A stretch of 64,000 bases of DNA. It comes from Novosphingobium pokkalii (GTDB lineage: Bacteria > Pseudomonadota > Alphaproteobacteria > Sphingomonadales > Sphingomonadaceae). The stretch is from assembly GCF_014652855.1 (NCBI RefSeq), contig NZ_BMZP01000014.1:53954-117953 (forward strand). The letters are read 5' to 3'. The notes beneath the pieces were generated by a model. It searched no databases and was not told where the DNA came from. It saw nothing but the letters and a program-made list of their open reading frames with translations. Shown piece by piece: positions 1 to 8,270 of the stretch. How positions within the stretch are numbered: the first letter of the stretch is position 1; each line of letters starts with the position of its first letter. A program made the translations under genes and the position numbers.

Positions 1-2
1 CG

Positions 3-1862
3 TGGCTGGCCGCGCCGGTCAACCTGGCCAACGATCGCGCTGCCCTGCGCGACCAGGCGCTGTCGCGTGACCTCAAGCGCTGCATGCGCATCCCGCTGGG
101 CGAAAATGCCGGCACGCTGCCCGCCGCGGCCAAGCGCAAGGGCAAGTATTTCGCCTTTTCCCCGATCGATGGCACGGCCGTTCTGGCCGACGCGGTGAGC
201 ACCGACGCATTGCTGCGGGCCGATATCGCCAGCACCGACACCAACAAGGGAGCAACCCTGGTGGGCATGCCCGGCGGCGGAACCTTGCAGGACGTGATCG
301 TGCCGCTCACCACGCGCAGCGCACTGGCCAGCCGCAGCAACCGCGCGACCATGGCCTATCTCCTCGAAACCGGGCGACAGGGCTATTTCTACTGGTCCTC
401 GACCAACCTTGCCACCGCGGTTGCCGCCGATCCCGCGCAGGCGTTCTACGTGCCGCCCAGCACCGACGGCACTGGCGCGAGCGGGGCCTGGGTGCGGGCC
501 GCCACCCAGCCGGGCGTGGCCAATATCACGTGGTTTGGTGCCAAGGGCACCGGCGCCGACGATACGGCCGCGCTCCAGGCTGCTTTCCAGTGGCTGAACG
601 CGGCGCAGGGCCGCACGCTGCACGTGCCGGTGGGCACATTTGCGTTCAGCACCGACTTGCGCGTCCTGCAATACGGTGCGCGCATCCAAGGCGTTGGTGG
701 TGGTCTGTGCCGACTGATGGGCACCAGCAATGCCCGTATCATCCTGGGCCAAGCCGTTGTTGGCCCGGCCGATGCCAACGGCCTGATCTCCAAGCTGGGC
801 ACCAAAGTGCAGGACTGCACACTGACCGGCCTGTCGATCCAGCCGGCCAGCAACCACGCCGGTGAATGCGTGCTGCTCGACTATGCCGATAACACCTTGA
901 TCGAATTGTGCACCATCGGCCCGTTCGGCAACGATGGCAGCGCCGTCACGATCGGCGTCAAGACCAACTGGGTGCAGTGGGTCTATATCGACAAGAACCA
1001 GATCAACGTGAACGGCGCGTGCATCTGGCTCCGGCGCCCGACCACCCAGATCGAGAACGAAGACCATTTCCACATCACCCGCAACCAGCTTTACAACGGC
1101 AAGGTTCCGCCCGCCAACGGCTTTACCCCTGCCAATGTGGTGATCGAGGGCGATCCTTCCTGCGGTTATGCCATCTGGGAGTTCGAGCTGCGCGGCAACC
1201 ATATCGGCAAGTTCATGAGCGGCTCCAACGCCGCGACAACCATGACCGGCGGACTGCGCCTGGTCGGCACCGATACGAGCGGCGATTTCCGCGCGTTTCA
1301 CAGCGCCACGATCCGCGACAATTTCTTCGAATATGTCAATTATCCGATCGATTTCAAACGCGGCCTGTCCGGCGCCTATGACACCAGCTCGATCGACTTC
1401 TCGGGCAATACGGTGCTCTCTGCCACGTTGGTGCTGAACGGCACCAGCACCAACAAGAACTCCGCCTCGCTGGAAGCCAACTATTACCTCCAATGCACCA
1501 CGCTGGTGGATGGATTCCGGTGCTTCTTCAACGGATACAACCGCTGGAGCTCGGTCCAGACGCTATCGGTCCAGCCGCTCAGCAGCCATCGCTTTGCCCA
1601 CAAGCAGGCCACGGGCGGATCGGTGCCGGGCGTCTACATGGAAGCGCGCGGGACGGCGACGGCCACGGCCGGGACCACTTATCTCGACATCACCCACAAT
1701 CTTTCGGCCACGCCCACCGATTGCAACGCCATGCCGACCAGCTCCGGTTGGACGCCGGGTTTCTGGATCAGCAACATCGGCCCGACCACGTTCCGCGTCA
1801 ATTTCACCGATCCCGGCGCATCGAAGACGTTCCGCTGGACCGCCAGCGTGGCCGACGCCTGA
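3..1862 (+). CDS. phage tail spike, pectate-lyase fold (5' end outside window)
   Basis: The reading frame is open to the left edge of the window, so the gene very probably begins upstream; the first in-window ATG at 84 is not a convincing start. A segment from about nt 520 (NITWFGAKGTGADDTAALQA) is the classic entry to a pectate-lyase-3 / parallel beta-helix domain, as in tail spikes and exopolysaccharide depolymerases. The middle is rich in short Asn/Gly/Ile repeats typical of beta-helix rungs, and the end (about nt 1670-1860) looks like a compact beta-rich tip or trimerisation domain. It is followed by small phage-type genes including a holin-like protein and Rz/Rz1, so a virion or tailocin adhesin that cleaves surface glycans is the best reading. 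The substrate cannot be told from the sequence. Confidence 0.75.
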   Translation, partial: WLAAPVNLANDRAALRDQALSRDLKRCMRIPLGENAGTLPAAAKRKGKYFAFSPIDGTAVLADAVSTDALLRADIASTDTNKGATLVGMPGGGTLQDVIVPLTTRSALASRSNRATMAYLLETGRQGYFYWSSTNLATAVAADPAQAFYVPPSTDGTGASGAWVRAATQPGVANITWFGAKGTGADDTAALQAAFQWLNAAQGRTLHVPVGTFAFSTDLRVLQYGARIQGVGGGLCRLMGTSNARIILGQAVVGPADANGLISKLGTKVQDCTLTGLSIQPASNHAGECVLLDYADNTLIELCTIGPFGNDGSAVTIGVKTNWVQWVYIDKNQINVNGACIWLRRPTTQIENEDHFHITRNQLYNGKVPPANGFTPANVVIEGDPSCGYAIWEFELRGNHIGKFMSGSNAATTMTGGLRLVGTDTSGDFRAFHSATIRDNFFEYVNYPIDFKRGLSGAYDTSSIDFSGNTVLSATLVLNGTSTNKNSASLEANYYLQCTTLVDGFRCFFNGYNRWSSVQTLSVQPLSSHRFAHKQATGGSVPGVYMEARGTATATAGTTYLDITHNLSATPTDCNAMPTSSGWTPGFWISNIGPTTFRVNFTDPGASKTFRWTASVADA

Positions 1863-1900
1863 CCCTTCCGGTTTGCCCTGTCATTGGAGGAATGCTGCCC

Positions 1901-2362
1901 ATGATCATCGAAAATCCCGGCTTGATGCCGGCCATGGTCGCCACCCTTGCCAGCGTGCGTGCCGATCCGGCCTGCACCGACGCCAACACTGGTCTTTACG
2001 TGCGCAAGCACCTGGCGGTGGAAGGCCAGGACCTGACCGTGGCCGAACTTCTGCCGCCCGACCAGATCGACTGGACCGGGCACGCCGTGGACGCAATGCG
2101 TCGGGCGCTGGTGGCGGCCGGCTATGGCCCGCAAGGCCTGCTGATCGCGCTGGCTGCGCTGCCCGACGGCAGCCACCATCCGGTTCTCACGGCTGACGTC
2201 TCGACGCCCGCGGCCGCCGTTACGTATGTGCTCGACACGCGCAGCGCGGCCGTGTTGCTCTGGGAAGACCTGCCCGCCATCCAGTATCGCGAATGCGCTG
2301 ATGGCCAGAGCTGGGCGCTGGTCAATCCCATGCCTGCCGACACCTCAACCGGTGCCGCATGA
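1901..2362 (+). CDS. small phage tail-associated protein, function unknown
   Basis: A 153-residue acidic soluble protein directly after the tail spike. I chose ATG 1901 because GGAGG at 1886-1890 lies 10 nt before it; the in-frame ATG at 1892 is too close to that site. The stop codon overlaps the next start (ATGA at 2359-2362), which shows translational coupling within a phage cassette. I do not recognise the family. Its position suggests a tail-spike accessory or assembly factor, but no motif supports this. Confidence 0.6.
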   Translation: MIIENPGLMPAMVATLASVRADPACTDANTGLYVRKHLAVEGQDLTVAELLPPDQIDWTGHAVDAMRRALVAAGYGPQGLLIALAALPDGSHHPVLTADVSTPAAAVTYVLDTRSAAVLLWEDLPAIQYRECADGQSWALVNPMPADTSTGAA

Positions 2363-2589
2363 CCGCGGCAGAAGATCTGCACCGCGACATCGGACGCATG
2401 GAAGGACGGCTCGATGCCATGGAAGACAGCCTCGACCGCATGGCCGCCACACTGGAACGGATCGATGCCAGACTGGCCAAGATCGAAACACGCGAAAGCG
2501 CCAGGCGGGGCGCCTTCGCGGCACTGACCGCGCTGGCCAGCACACTGTCCGCTCTCGTCGCCTGGGCCGTAAGCGCCTTTTCCCGCTGA
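2359..2589 (+). CDS. small coiled-coil membrane protein of the phage cassette
   Basis: A 76-residue protein. Residues 1-50 form a heptad-rich amphipathic helix with repeated MxGRLDAMEDSLDRM-type spacing, and residues 52-74 form one hydrophobic C-terminal membrane segment ending in a short basic tail. The architecture resembles XhlA-like haemolysin or holin-accessory proteins next to phage lysis genes. It overlaps the previous gene by 4 nt. The lysis-accessory role is inferred from layout only. Confidence 0.6.
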   Translation: MTAAEDLHRDIGRMEGRLDAMEDSLDRMAATLERIDARLAKIETRESARRGAFAALTALASTLSALVAWAVSAFSR

Positions 2590-2715
2590 CGGCCAGAGTC
2601 GCTCGAGCCGCACACGCTCGATCCGGCCCGGCCGATACCAAAACCCATCGCATCCCCGGCGGCCGCCAGAACATCGACCGCCGCCGGCTGGTGCCCCTGC
2701 CAAGGGACTGCTGCC

Positions 2716-2976
2716 ATGACCAATCAGCCTCCGCTTGAAATCGACGCTTCACCACGCCCGTACCAGGTGTCCGTGCTGATCCGCCAAGTGCTGCCACCGC
2801 TGGTGGCGTTTGCCGTCGGGCGCGGCTGGCTGGCCAACGACAGCGCCACGCTGGTGGCAGCGCTGGCGGCGATCGCCGTGCCGATCCTGGATGGCCAACG
2901 GATCAGCCTGCGCCGGAGCCGCGCCTTGATCCGCCTGGGGGCGATCGTGCCTGACGACGTGGCAGTGGTGCGATGA
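2716..2976 (+). CDS. holin-like small membrane protein
   Basis: An 86-residue protein with two closely spaced hydrophobic segments (about residues 19-35 and 42-59) around a GRGWLANDSA turn, then a basic amphipathic tail. This resembles short class II-type holins of alphaproteobacterial phages (Pam3-gp28-like). It precedes the Rz gene and overlaps it by an ATGA at 2973-2976, the usual position for a holin or a lysis-timing protein. No endolysin gene is visible between it and the spanins. The 126 nt before it (2590-2715) hold only a GC-rich inverted repeat. Confidence 0.55.
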   Translation: MTNQPPLEIDASPRPYQVSVLIRQVLPPLVAFAVGRGWLANDSATLVAALAAIAVPILDGQRISLRRSRALIRLGAIVPDDVAVVR

Positions 2977-3500
2977 GCGCTGGCCTGTGGCTGCCGCTGC
3001 TGCGTCGCGCGGCACCCTGGCTTGTTCCCTGGCTGCTGGTCGCGCTGCTGGCCCTGGCCTGCCGCCACTATGCTGCCGTGGCCACCACGCGCGCGCAACA
3101 ACTGGCCAGCCAGGACAGCGCCTTTCGCGCCGCACAAGCCCAGGCGCAGGTCGCTGCCGGCGCGGCGCGGGCGCGGCAGGAGGAACACTATCGCCAACAG
3201 GCCCAGGCCCAGGAGATTCGCCATGATCAGGAACTGCAAACGGCCCGCGCTGCCGCTGCTCGCTATGCTGCTGCTCATCGCGTGCAGCCCGCGCCCCTTG
3301 CAGGTGCAGCCGGCCCTGCCCACGCCGCCGCCGAAGATCACGCCGCCGGCGTTCGCGAAGACCTGCCCGCCGCTGGTGTCGTGGTATCCCAGGACGACGT
3401 GCAGGCCTGCACCGAAGTGACGGCCTATGCCCTCTCCCTGCGCGAATGGGCGCTGGGCATCGGCACGTCCGTCACGGCGCCGATGCCAGGCCAGCGATGA
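2973..3500 (+). CDS. Rz-like inner-membrane spanin
   Basis: A 175-residue protein with an N-terminal membrane anchor (about residues 14-30, PWLVPWLLVALLALAC), a long Ala/Gln/Arg-rich periplasmic coiled coil (about 35-100) and a conserved-looking end, DDVQACTEVTAYALSLREWA. This is the layout of Rz, the inner-membrane half of the two-component spanin that fuses inner and outer membranes at the end of phage lysis. It carries the Rz1 gene in its +1 frame. Its TGA (3498-3500) directly abuts the stop codon of the convergent gloA gene, so the phage segment ends here without a spacer. Confidence 0.75.
   Translation: MSAGLWLPLLRRAAPWLVPWLLVALLALACRHYAAVATTRAQQLASQDSAFRAAQAQAQVAAGAARARQEEHYRQQAQAQEIRHDQELQTARAAAARYAAAHRVQPAPLAGAAGPAHAAAEDHAAGVREDLPAAGVVVSQDDVQACTEVTAYALSLREWALGIGTSVTAPMPGQR
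3223..3420 (+). CDS. Rz1-like outer-membrane spanin lipoprotein, nested in Rz
   Basis: A 65-residue reading frame lies wholly inside the Rz gene in another frame. It starts at ATG 3223, with AGGAG at 3211-3215 seven nt upstream. Residues 1-21 are a lipoprotein signal with a basic start, a hydrophobic stretch and the lipobox LLIAC (Cys21). The mature part of about 45 residues is very proline-rich (PTPPPKITPP). Nested genes with this makeup are characteristic of Rz1, the outer-membrane partner that binds the Rz C-terminus. The ribosome site, lipobox and proline content together make chance unlikely. Confidence 0.78.
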   Translation: MIRNCKRPALPLLAMLLLIACSPRPLQVQPALPTPPPKITPPAFAKTCPPLVSWYPRTTCRPAPK

Positions 3501-3929
3501 TTACCAGGTGCCGGTGTTGGGCATGCTGGCCCAGGGCTCTGCCGGTTCGAGACGGCCATCCTGGAGCAGTTCGATCGAGATGCCGTCCGGCGTCTTCACA
3601 AACGCCATGTGCCCGTCGCGCGGGGGGCGATTGATCGTGATGCCGGCATCCATCAGCGTCTGGCACGTGGCGTAGATATCGTCCACCTGGAACGCCAGGT
3701 GCCCGAAATTGCGCCCGCCAGCATACGTTTCGGCGCGGCCATCGGGATCGGGCCAGTTGTAGGTCAGCTCCACTTCATAATCCTGGCCCGGCGCGGCCAG
3801 GTAGATCAGCGTGAAACGCCCCTGCTCGCTGGAAAAGCGCCGGGTTTCCTGCACGCCCAGCAGATTGAAGAAGGCAATCGTGGCCTCAGGGTCGGTCACG
3901 CGGATCATGGTGTGGAGAAACTTGGTCAT
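3501..3929 (-). CDS. gloA: lactoylglutathione lyase (glyoxalase I)
   Basis: A 142-residue VOC-fold metalloenzyme converting the methylglyoxal-glutathione hemithioacetal to S-lactoylglutathione. The four metal ligands of the family are recognisable: His in FLHTMIRV, Glu in YEVELTYNW, His in NFGHLAFQVDD and Glu in DGISIELL. Start ATG 3929 matches the family N-terminus (MTKFLHTMIRV); the open frame runs upstream to 4061, but that extension has no homology signal. It converges with the phage Rz gene with no gap and is divergent from mtgA. Confidence 0.93.
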   Translation of the reverse strand: MTKFLHTMIRVTDPEATIAFFNLLGVQETRRFSSEQGRFTLIYLAAPGQDYEVELTYNWPDPDGRAETYAGGRNFGHLAFQVDDIYATCQTLMDAGITINRPPRDGHMAFVKTPDGISIELLQDGRLEPAEPWASMPNTGTW

Positions 3930-4096
3930 CGTAGGTAGGCTCTGCTCCAGTTGAGCGGTCAAGATAAGCCCGCCCTTCCGGGATTGCACCCCCCTGCCCC
4001 ATGCATACCCTTCGGCCCAAGGCTCTCGCATGCAGCTTGCCCCCGGACTGCCACATTGCATTGATTGCCGTTTCGCGGCGCGGCATAAGGCGCGCC

Positions 4097-4810
4097 ATGT
4101 TCAAGCACCTGATGCCCTCCCGCCCCACCCAGGAACGCTCGCTGGCTTGGCGCATGGGGTGGTGGCTGGGCCGCGCGATCGTGCTGTTCCTGGTCGGCAG
4201 CGTGCTGTGGGTGCTGATCTACAAGTGGGTGCCGGTGCCGATCACCGCCACGATGCTGATGGACGGCAATGGCGTGACCAAGGACTGGACGCCGCTGACC
4301 CGCATCGACCGCAGCATGGTGGATGCCGCTATCGCCGGCGAGGATTCGCGGTTCTGCACCCATCGCGGGTTTGACCAGGCGGCGATGCTCCAGGCGTTCG
4401 AGCGCAACCAGCAGGGCGGGCGCATCCGCGGTGGCTCCACGATCAGCCAGCAAACCGCCAAGAACGTGTTCCTGTGGCAGGGTGGCGGCTATTTCCGCAA
4501 GGGTCTTGAGGCCTGGTTCACCGTGCTGATCGAGCAGATCTGGGGCAAGCGACGGATCATGGAAGTCTATCTCAACGTCGCGGAAACCGGCATCGGCACC
4601 TATGGGGTGGAGGCCGGGGCCCAGCGCTATTACAACAAGGGCGCGCTGCACCTGTCGCAGATCGAGGCAGCCCGGATCGCCGCCGCGTTTCCCCAGCCCA
4701 AGGTGCGCGAAGTGACCGGCGCCAGTGGCTTCGTGCGCCGCCACGGCAATGCCATCGCGGCCCGCTCCGCCGTGGTGCGCGGGCAGTACGACACCTGCGT
4801 CTACCAGTAA
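4097..4810 (+). CDS. mtgA: monofunctional biosynthetic peptidoglycan transglycosylase
   Basis: A 237-residue GT51 glycosyltransferase that polymerises lipid II into glycan strands at the inner membrane. One N-terminal membrane helix (about residues 20-42, IVLFLVGSVLWVLIYKW) precedes the catalytic domain. Motifs seen are GEDSRFCTHRGFD with the catalytic Glu, RGGSTISQQTAKNVFLW, KRRIMEVYLNVAE and GAQRYYNKGA. No transpeptidase domain follows, which separates it from the class A PBP at 39407-41632. Start ATG 4097 was chosen to match the usual length; an earlier ATG at 4001 would add 32 unrelated residues. Confidence 0.93.
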   Translation: MFKHLMPSRPTQERSLAWRMGWWLGRAIVLFLVGSVLWVLIYKWVPVPITATMLMDGNGVTKDWTPLTRIDRSMVDAAIAGEDSRFCTHRGFDQAAMLQAFERNQQGGRIRGGSTISQQTAKNVFLWQGGGYFRKGLEAWFTVLIEQIWGKRRIMEVYLNVAETGIGTYGVEAGAQRYYNKGALHLSQIEAARIAAAFPQPKVREVTGASGFVRRHGNAIAARSAVVRGQYDTCVYQ

Positions 4811-5153
4811 CGCCAAGGGGCAAGACGCCAAAGAGGGGCAAGACGCGAAAGGGCCGCCTCCCTGCATGGGAAGCGACCCCCTCCAGCGTGTAAGCCGAGC
4901 CGCCGGATATCGCATCGTGGCAGGCAGGGCTTGCCCCCTTCTTGCCGCATGATCACGCAATCGAACGCAGTGACGACCGAAACGGGCGTCGGATCAATTC
5001 TGCTGCGAGGCACAACGATCGATTCCCGGATTCGTTCCGCTCGCGATTTTTTGCTTGGTCACCATGACGCAATCACCGTCCTTCCGGATAGTGCAGTGCA
5101 GCACGGCTGACCGCAACATGCGCCCGGCCCGACGCAGCAATAAGGCACTATGC
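4811..5153. other. intergenic region without a recognised gene
   Basis: These 343 bases between mtgA and the TonB-dependent receptor terminator contain a short direct repeat, GGGGCAAGACGC, at about 4817 and 4839. No convincing start codon with a ribosome site or recognisable peptide is present on either strand. Confidence 0.5.
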
Positions 5154-5190
5154 AAAAAACCCGCCGCCACCCATGGGGTGACGACGGGCC
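5154..5190 (-). terminator. rho-independent terminator of the TonB-dependent receptor gene
   Basis: Read on the minus strand, a 12-bp stem (CCCGTCGTCACC pairing with GGTGGCGGCGGG, two G-U pairs) is followed by a run of six T. It lies 27 nt after the receptor stop codon. Confidence 0.8.
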
Positions 5191-5216
5191 TTTGTGCTTG
5201 GGCTGGTCCCGAAGGA

Positions 5217-7889
5217 TCAGAAGCCGAAGCTGATCGAACCCATGATCGTGCGCGGCGGGCTGATCTGGGCATAAGTGATCGGCGAGAGAGTCGTCGACTG
5301 GCTGTTCAGCGTGCCGCTGAAGCCACCGACGTAGGTTTCGTCGAACACGTTGATCACGTTCAGTTGCAGGAACGTGCGATTGTTGAAGATGGGGCTGACC
5401 TTGTCCAGGCTCAGCTTCGCATCCAGGTCGACCTGGGTATAAGCCGGGGCCTTTGCCGGGAAGATTTCCTGGCGAGTGTTGTTGCCTGTGTTCACGTAGA
5501 ACGGCAGGTTCTGGTCGTTGACATAGCGCGGACCGGTACGCTTGGCCTGCACGCCCAGCGACACGGGGCCGACGGTGCCGTCGATGCGGCCACCGAAGGT
5601 ATAGACCGGAGCGCCGGATTCACGCTTGCCGGCGGTCTGGTAGTAAGCCGTGCCAGAGGAGGAGAGCACGCCGCCCGTGTTGATGAGGGGGCAACCATAC
5701 ATGCCCAACTGGGCATTTTGCAGCGAGCAGTCACCCGCTTCCACGTTGTCGCGAATCTTGGAGTGCAGGTACGAACCATAGAGATAGATCGCCAGGTCGC
5801 GTACCGGGGAGTACGAGAGCGAGCCATCGATGCCGTACTTGTCCACGCGGCCCAGGTTCCGGTAGATCGTGGTGTTCAGGTCACGATCGAAGGTGGAAGC
5901 CAGGCGGTTCTGGTAGATCGTGTACCAGGTCGAAACCTGGGCCATGAGCTTGCCCGAACGATAGCGCACGCCAAGGTCGAAGTTGTCGGTCGATTCCGGG
6001 TTGGGCGTAGCGGCAGAGCTGCCCCTGGGGAAGTAGAACGAGTTGTAGAGGTTGTCGGTGCCCGGCACCTGCAAGCCCTTCGAATAGTTGGCGAAGATAC
6101 CCACATTCGAATTCACCGCAAAAGTCGCGCCCACGCTCGGCAAAGCCTTGCTGTAGGTGAAAATGCGCTGCTGCGGTGCAACCCAGTTCGTGGGCGTCAG
6201 CACCTTCGTGCCAACCTTTTCGATCGGCAGGTTCGTGTCGGGATCAATCAAATAGGTGCTAGCCGCCGCGAACGCGGCATTCGCCGCATCGCTGCCGAAG
6301 CAAGCATAACCGCCAGACCTGTTGGTGAAGCAGTACTGGTTGAGGTTGCGCTTGAAGAACGGCACACGCACGCCGGCGTTGATCGTGAGGCCGCCGAACT
6401 TGCCACGGTACTCACCCGAAACCTGGTGCAGGATGGCATAGGACAGGCGATTGCGGCGCTGCATCACGTTGCCGTTCACGTCCGTGATCGGATCGTTGAC
6501 CGGGAAGTAGGTGCCGGCCGTGCCGTTGGTGTTGTAAGTGCCGAATTCGGCCGTCTGGCGGTGACGGCCACGGTCATACGAATAGGCCAGGCGGATGGTC
6601 TGGTCGGGATTGATGTCATATCGCAGCGAGGCGATCAGGCCAAGACGGATGGTCTTGGTCTGGCTCGGCGCGATCAGGCGCACGGTGTCCAGCTTGTCGC
6701 CGTCGCCGTTCAGATCCTTGCCGAAGTAATAGTTGGAGCCATCATAACCGGTCAGGCCCGACACGCCATTGATCGTGGTGGTCTTTTCGCTGGCCGTATA
6801 GCCCAGGGTGCCGCCATTGGCGCTGGTCCACTGGATCGACGGATCGACCGTCAGCACCAGCCCGTCGGCCAGGGTAAAGCGCGAGGAAATGCGGATGTTG
6901 GCCGTGTCGGACGGATTGATGCGATAATCGTAGTCAGATCCGCAGGCGCCCGTTGAAGGCGCCACGTCAGCCGCGCCGGCCACAGGGGCTGCAAAAGTGC
7001 AGCGGGCGGTCTGGTAGAAGCGATCGTCGCCCGAAACCGGGTAACGGTTACCCGAACCAGTGCCGACCACGCGCGTGCCGGTGTTCTCGATCCACATCGG
7101 GACCGAGCCGAACGCGTTGTTGCGGTTGCGGTTATAGTGGCCGGCGATCGAGATGAAGTCACCGTTGCTGCCCAGCGGTTGGTACAGCTTGGCGTTGTAC
7201 TGCTGCTTCTGGATCTTGCCGATGCCGCCATAGATCGTGTCGTTGCGCGAATTCGACGCCGTTACATAGGCGCGCAGGCCACCGGCGGTGAGATTGCCGG
7301 TATCGACTTCGCCGAAAATGCGCATGTAGCCGTATTCGCCGGCCGAACCGATCATCCGCGCGTGGAAATCCTCGGTGGGATTGCGCGAGCGATAGTTCAC
7401 CGTCGAACCCGAAGCCGCCGCGGTGGGCGAGTCGACATCGGTGGTGCCCAGGTTCACGTTGACCTGGTCGATGACTTCGGGATCGAGCTGCTGGTTCGAA
7501 TAGATCGCATAGCCGCCGGTGTCGTTCAACGGGATACCGTCAAAGGTCTGCGAAATGCGGGTGTTGTCGAAGCCGCGAATATAGAGCACGCCGCCCGACG
7601 AACCGAACGGATCGTTGTTCTGGAAGCTGACGCCCGGAACGAGGTTGATGATGTCGTTGATCGACTGGCCGGGAGCCTGGTGCGCGATGATCGTCTGGTC
7701 GAGAACCTGCTTGGCCTTGGGCGTGTCAGGAAGCTGGACGCCGTTGACCGACTTGGTGGTGCGACCGCTGACGACGATGGTCTGCTGTTCGAAATCGACC
7801 GAGCCAGTGGACTGGGCCAGAGCGGGCGTGCTGGCCAGGGCCATGCCCAGCGCCAGCAGAGAGCCGGCGGTAAGGTGCGAGCGGTGCAT
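5217..7889 (-). CDS. TonB-dependent outer-membrane receptor
   Basis: An 890-residue protein. Residues 1-25 are a signal peptide ending ALAQ. A TonB-box-like stretch QQTIVVSG (about 35-42) leads into a plug domain with LVPGVSFQNNDPF, YIRGFDNTRISQTFDG and STVNYRSRNP. The remainder is a long 22-strand-type beta-barrel ending in a C-terminal Phe (ISFGF), the signal for BamA insertion. It imports an unknown ligand, powered by TonB-ExbBD. No siderophore, vitamin B12 or glycan-use gene sits beside it, so the substrate is open. It is monocistronic, with a strong terminator downstream and a long leader region upstream. Confidence 0.92.
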   Translation of the reverse strand: MHRSHLTAGSLLALGMALASTPALAQSTGSVDFEQQTIVVSGRTTKSVNGVQLPDTPKAKQVLDQTIIAHQAPGQSINDIINLVPGVSFQNNDPFGSSGGVLYIRGFDNTRISQTFDGIPLNDTGGYAIYSNQQLDPEVIDQVNVNLGTTDVDSPTAAASGSTVNYRSRNPTEDFHARMIGSAGEYGYMRIFGEVDTGNLTAGGLRAYVTASNSRNDTIYGGIGKIQKQQYNAKLYQPLGSNGDFISIAGHYNRNRNNAFGSVPMWIENTGTRVVGTGSGNRYPVSGDDRFYQTARCTFAAPVAGAADVAPSTGACGSDYDYRINPSDTANIRISSRFTLADGLVLTVDPSIQWTSANGGTLGYTASEKTTTINGVSGLTGYDGSNYYFGKDLNGDGDKLDTVRLIAPSQTKTIRLGLIASLRYDINPDQTIRLAYSYDRGRHRQTAEFGTYNTNGTAGTYFPVNDPITDVNGNVMQRRNRLSYAILHQVSGEYRGKFGGLTINAGVRVPFFKRNLNQYCFTNRSGGYACFGSDAANAAFAAASTYLIDPDTNLPIEKVGTKVLTPTNWVAPQQRIFTYSKALPSVGATFAVNSNVGIFANYSKGLQVPGTDNLYNSFYFPRGSSAATPNPESTDNFDLGVRYRSGKLMAQVSTWYTIYQNRLASTFDRDLNTTIYRNLGRVDKYGIDGSLSYSPVRDLAIYLYGSYLHSKIRDNVEAGDCSLQNAQLGMYGCPLINTGGVLSSSGTAYYQTAGKRESGAPVYTFGGRIDGTVGPVSLGVQAKRTGPRYVNDQNLPFYVNTGNNTRQEIFPAKAPAYTQVDLDAKLSLDKVSPIFNNRTFLQLNVINVFDETYVGGFSGTLNSQSTTLSPITYAQISPPRTIMGSISFGF

Positions 7890-8270
7890 TGGTGTCCCCG
7901 TTGCGTGTTTGCGTCACCGCAACGCAGCGACGCGAGATGGTCCGTTCCCTCGCCGCCGCCGGACAGCCTGACGCAGAAGCGAGAGGCCGACGCATAAGCG
8001 AGAGGCCGGCGCTCATTTCCACACACCGGCAGGCTTCCCTGACCGGTTTCTTGTGACACGAAAATGACAAAATTTCTGCAATCTTTACTTGATTTGGGTG
8101 AATGCGACAAAATGCTTCCAGCGCCGGCCAGAAAGCTTGCCGATCATTTCAAGTGAAAGCAGTCACACGCAACGATGCTGCAAATTGTGGCGCCTTCGCA
8201 ACAACAGCAAAGATTTTGAGCATGTGCGGAACATTCCGGCACACAGCCCGAAGCGCGCTGCGGTGTTCCG
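7890..8270. other. upstream region of the TonB-dependent receptor
   Basis: This 381-base gap separates the receptor start from the phosphatase stop. The receptor-proximal part is GC-rich and holds a tandem duplication at 7971-8008. The segment 8055-8220 is much more AT-rich than its surroundings and probably contains the receptor promoter, though I could not fix -35/-10 boxes. No gene is seen. Confidence 0.5.
7971..8008. repeat. 19-bp tandem duplication upstream of the TonB-dependent receptor
   Basis: Two adjacent 19-bp copies (7971-7989 and 7990-8008) of ACGCAKAAGCGAGAGGCCG differ at one base. They sit about 80-120 bp upstream of the receptor start codon, in the likely leader, so they could double a regulator site or be simple replication slippage. 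Confidence 0.8.

Noticed and set aside
3485..3520. Phage attachment site at the gloA junction
   Set aside because: No direct repeat or integrase is visible in the window, and the left end of the phage region is outside, so an att site cannot be supported.
4811..5153. Small gene between mtgA and the receptor
   Set aside because: Open frames here lack ribosome sites and protein-like composition.
5055..6956. Long open frame antisense to the TonB-dependent receptor
   Set aside because: Composition is that of a shadow frame; the receptor has a signal peptide, plug and barrel on the minus strand.
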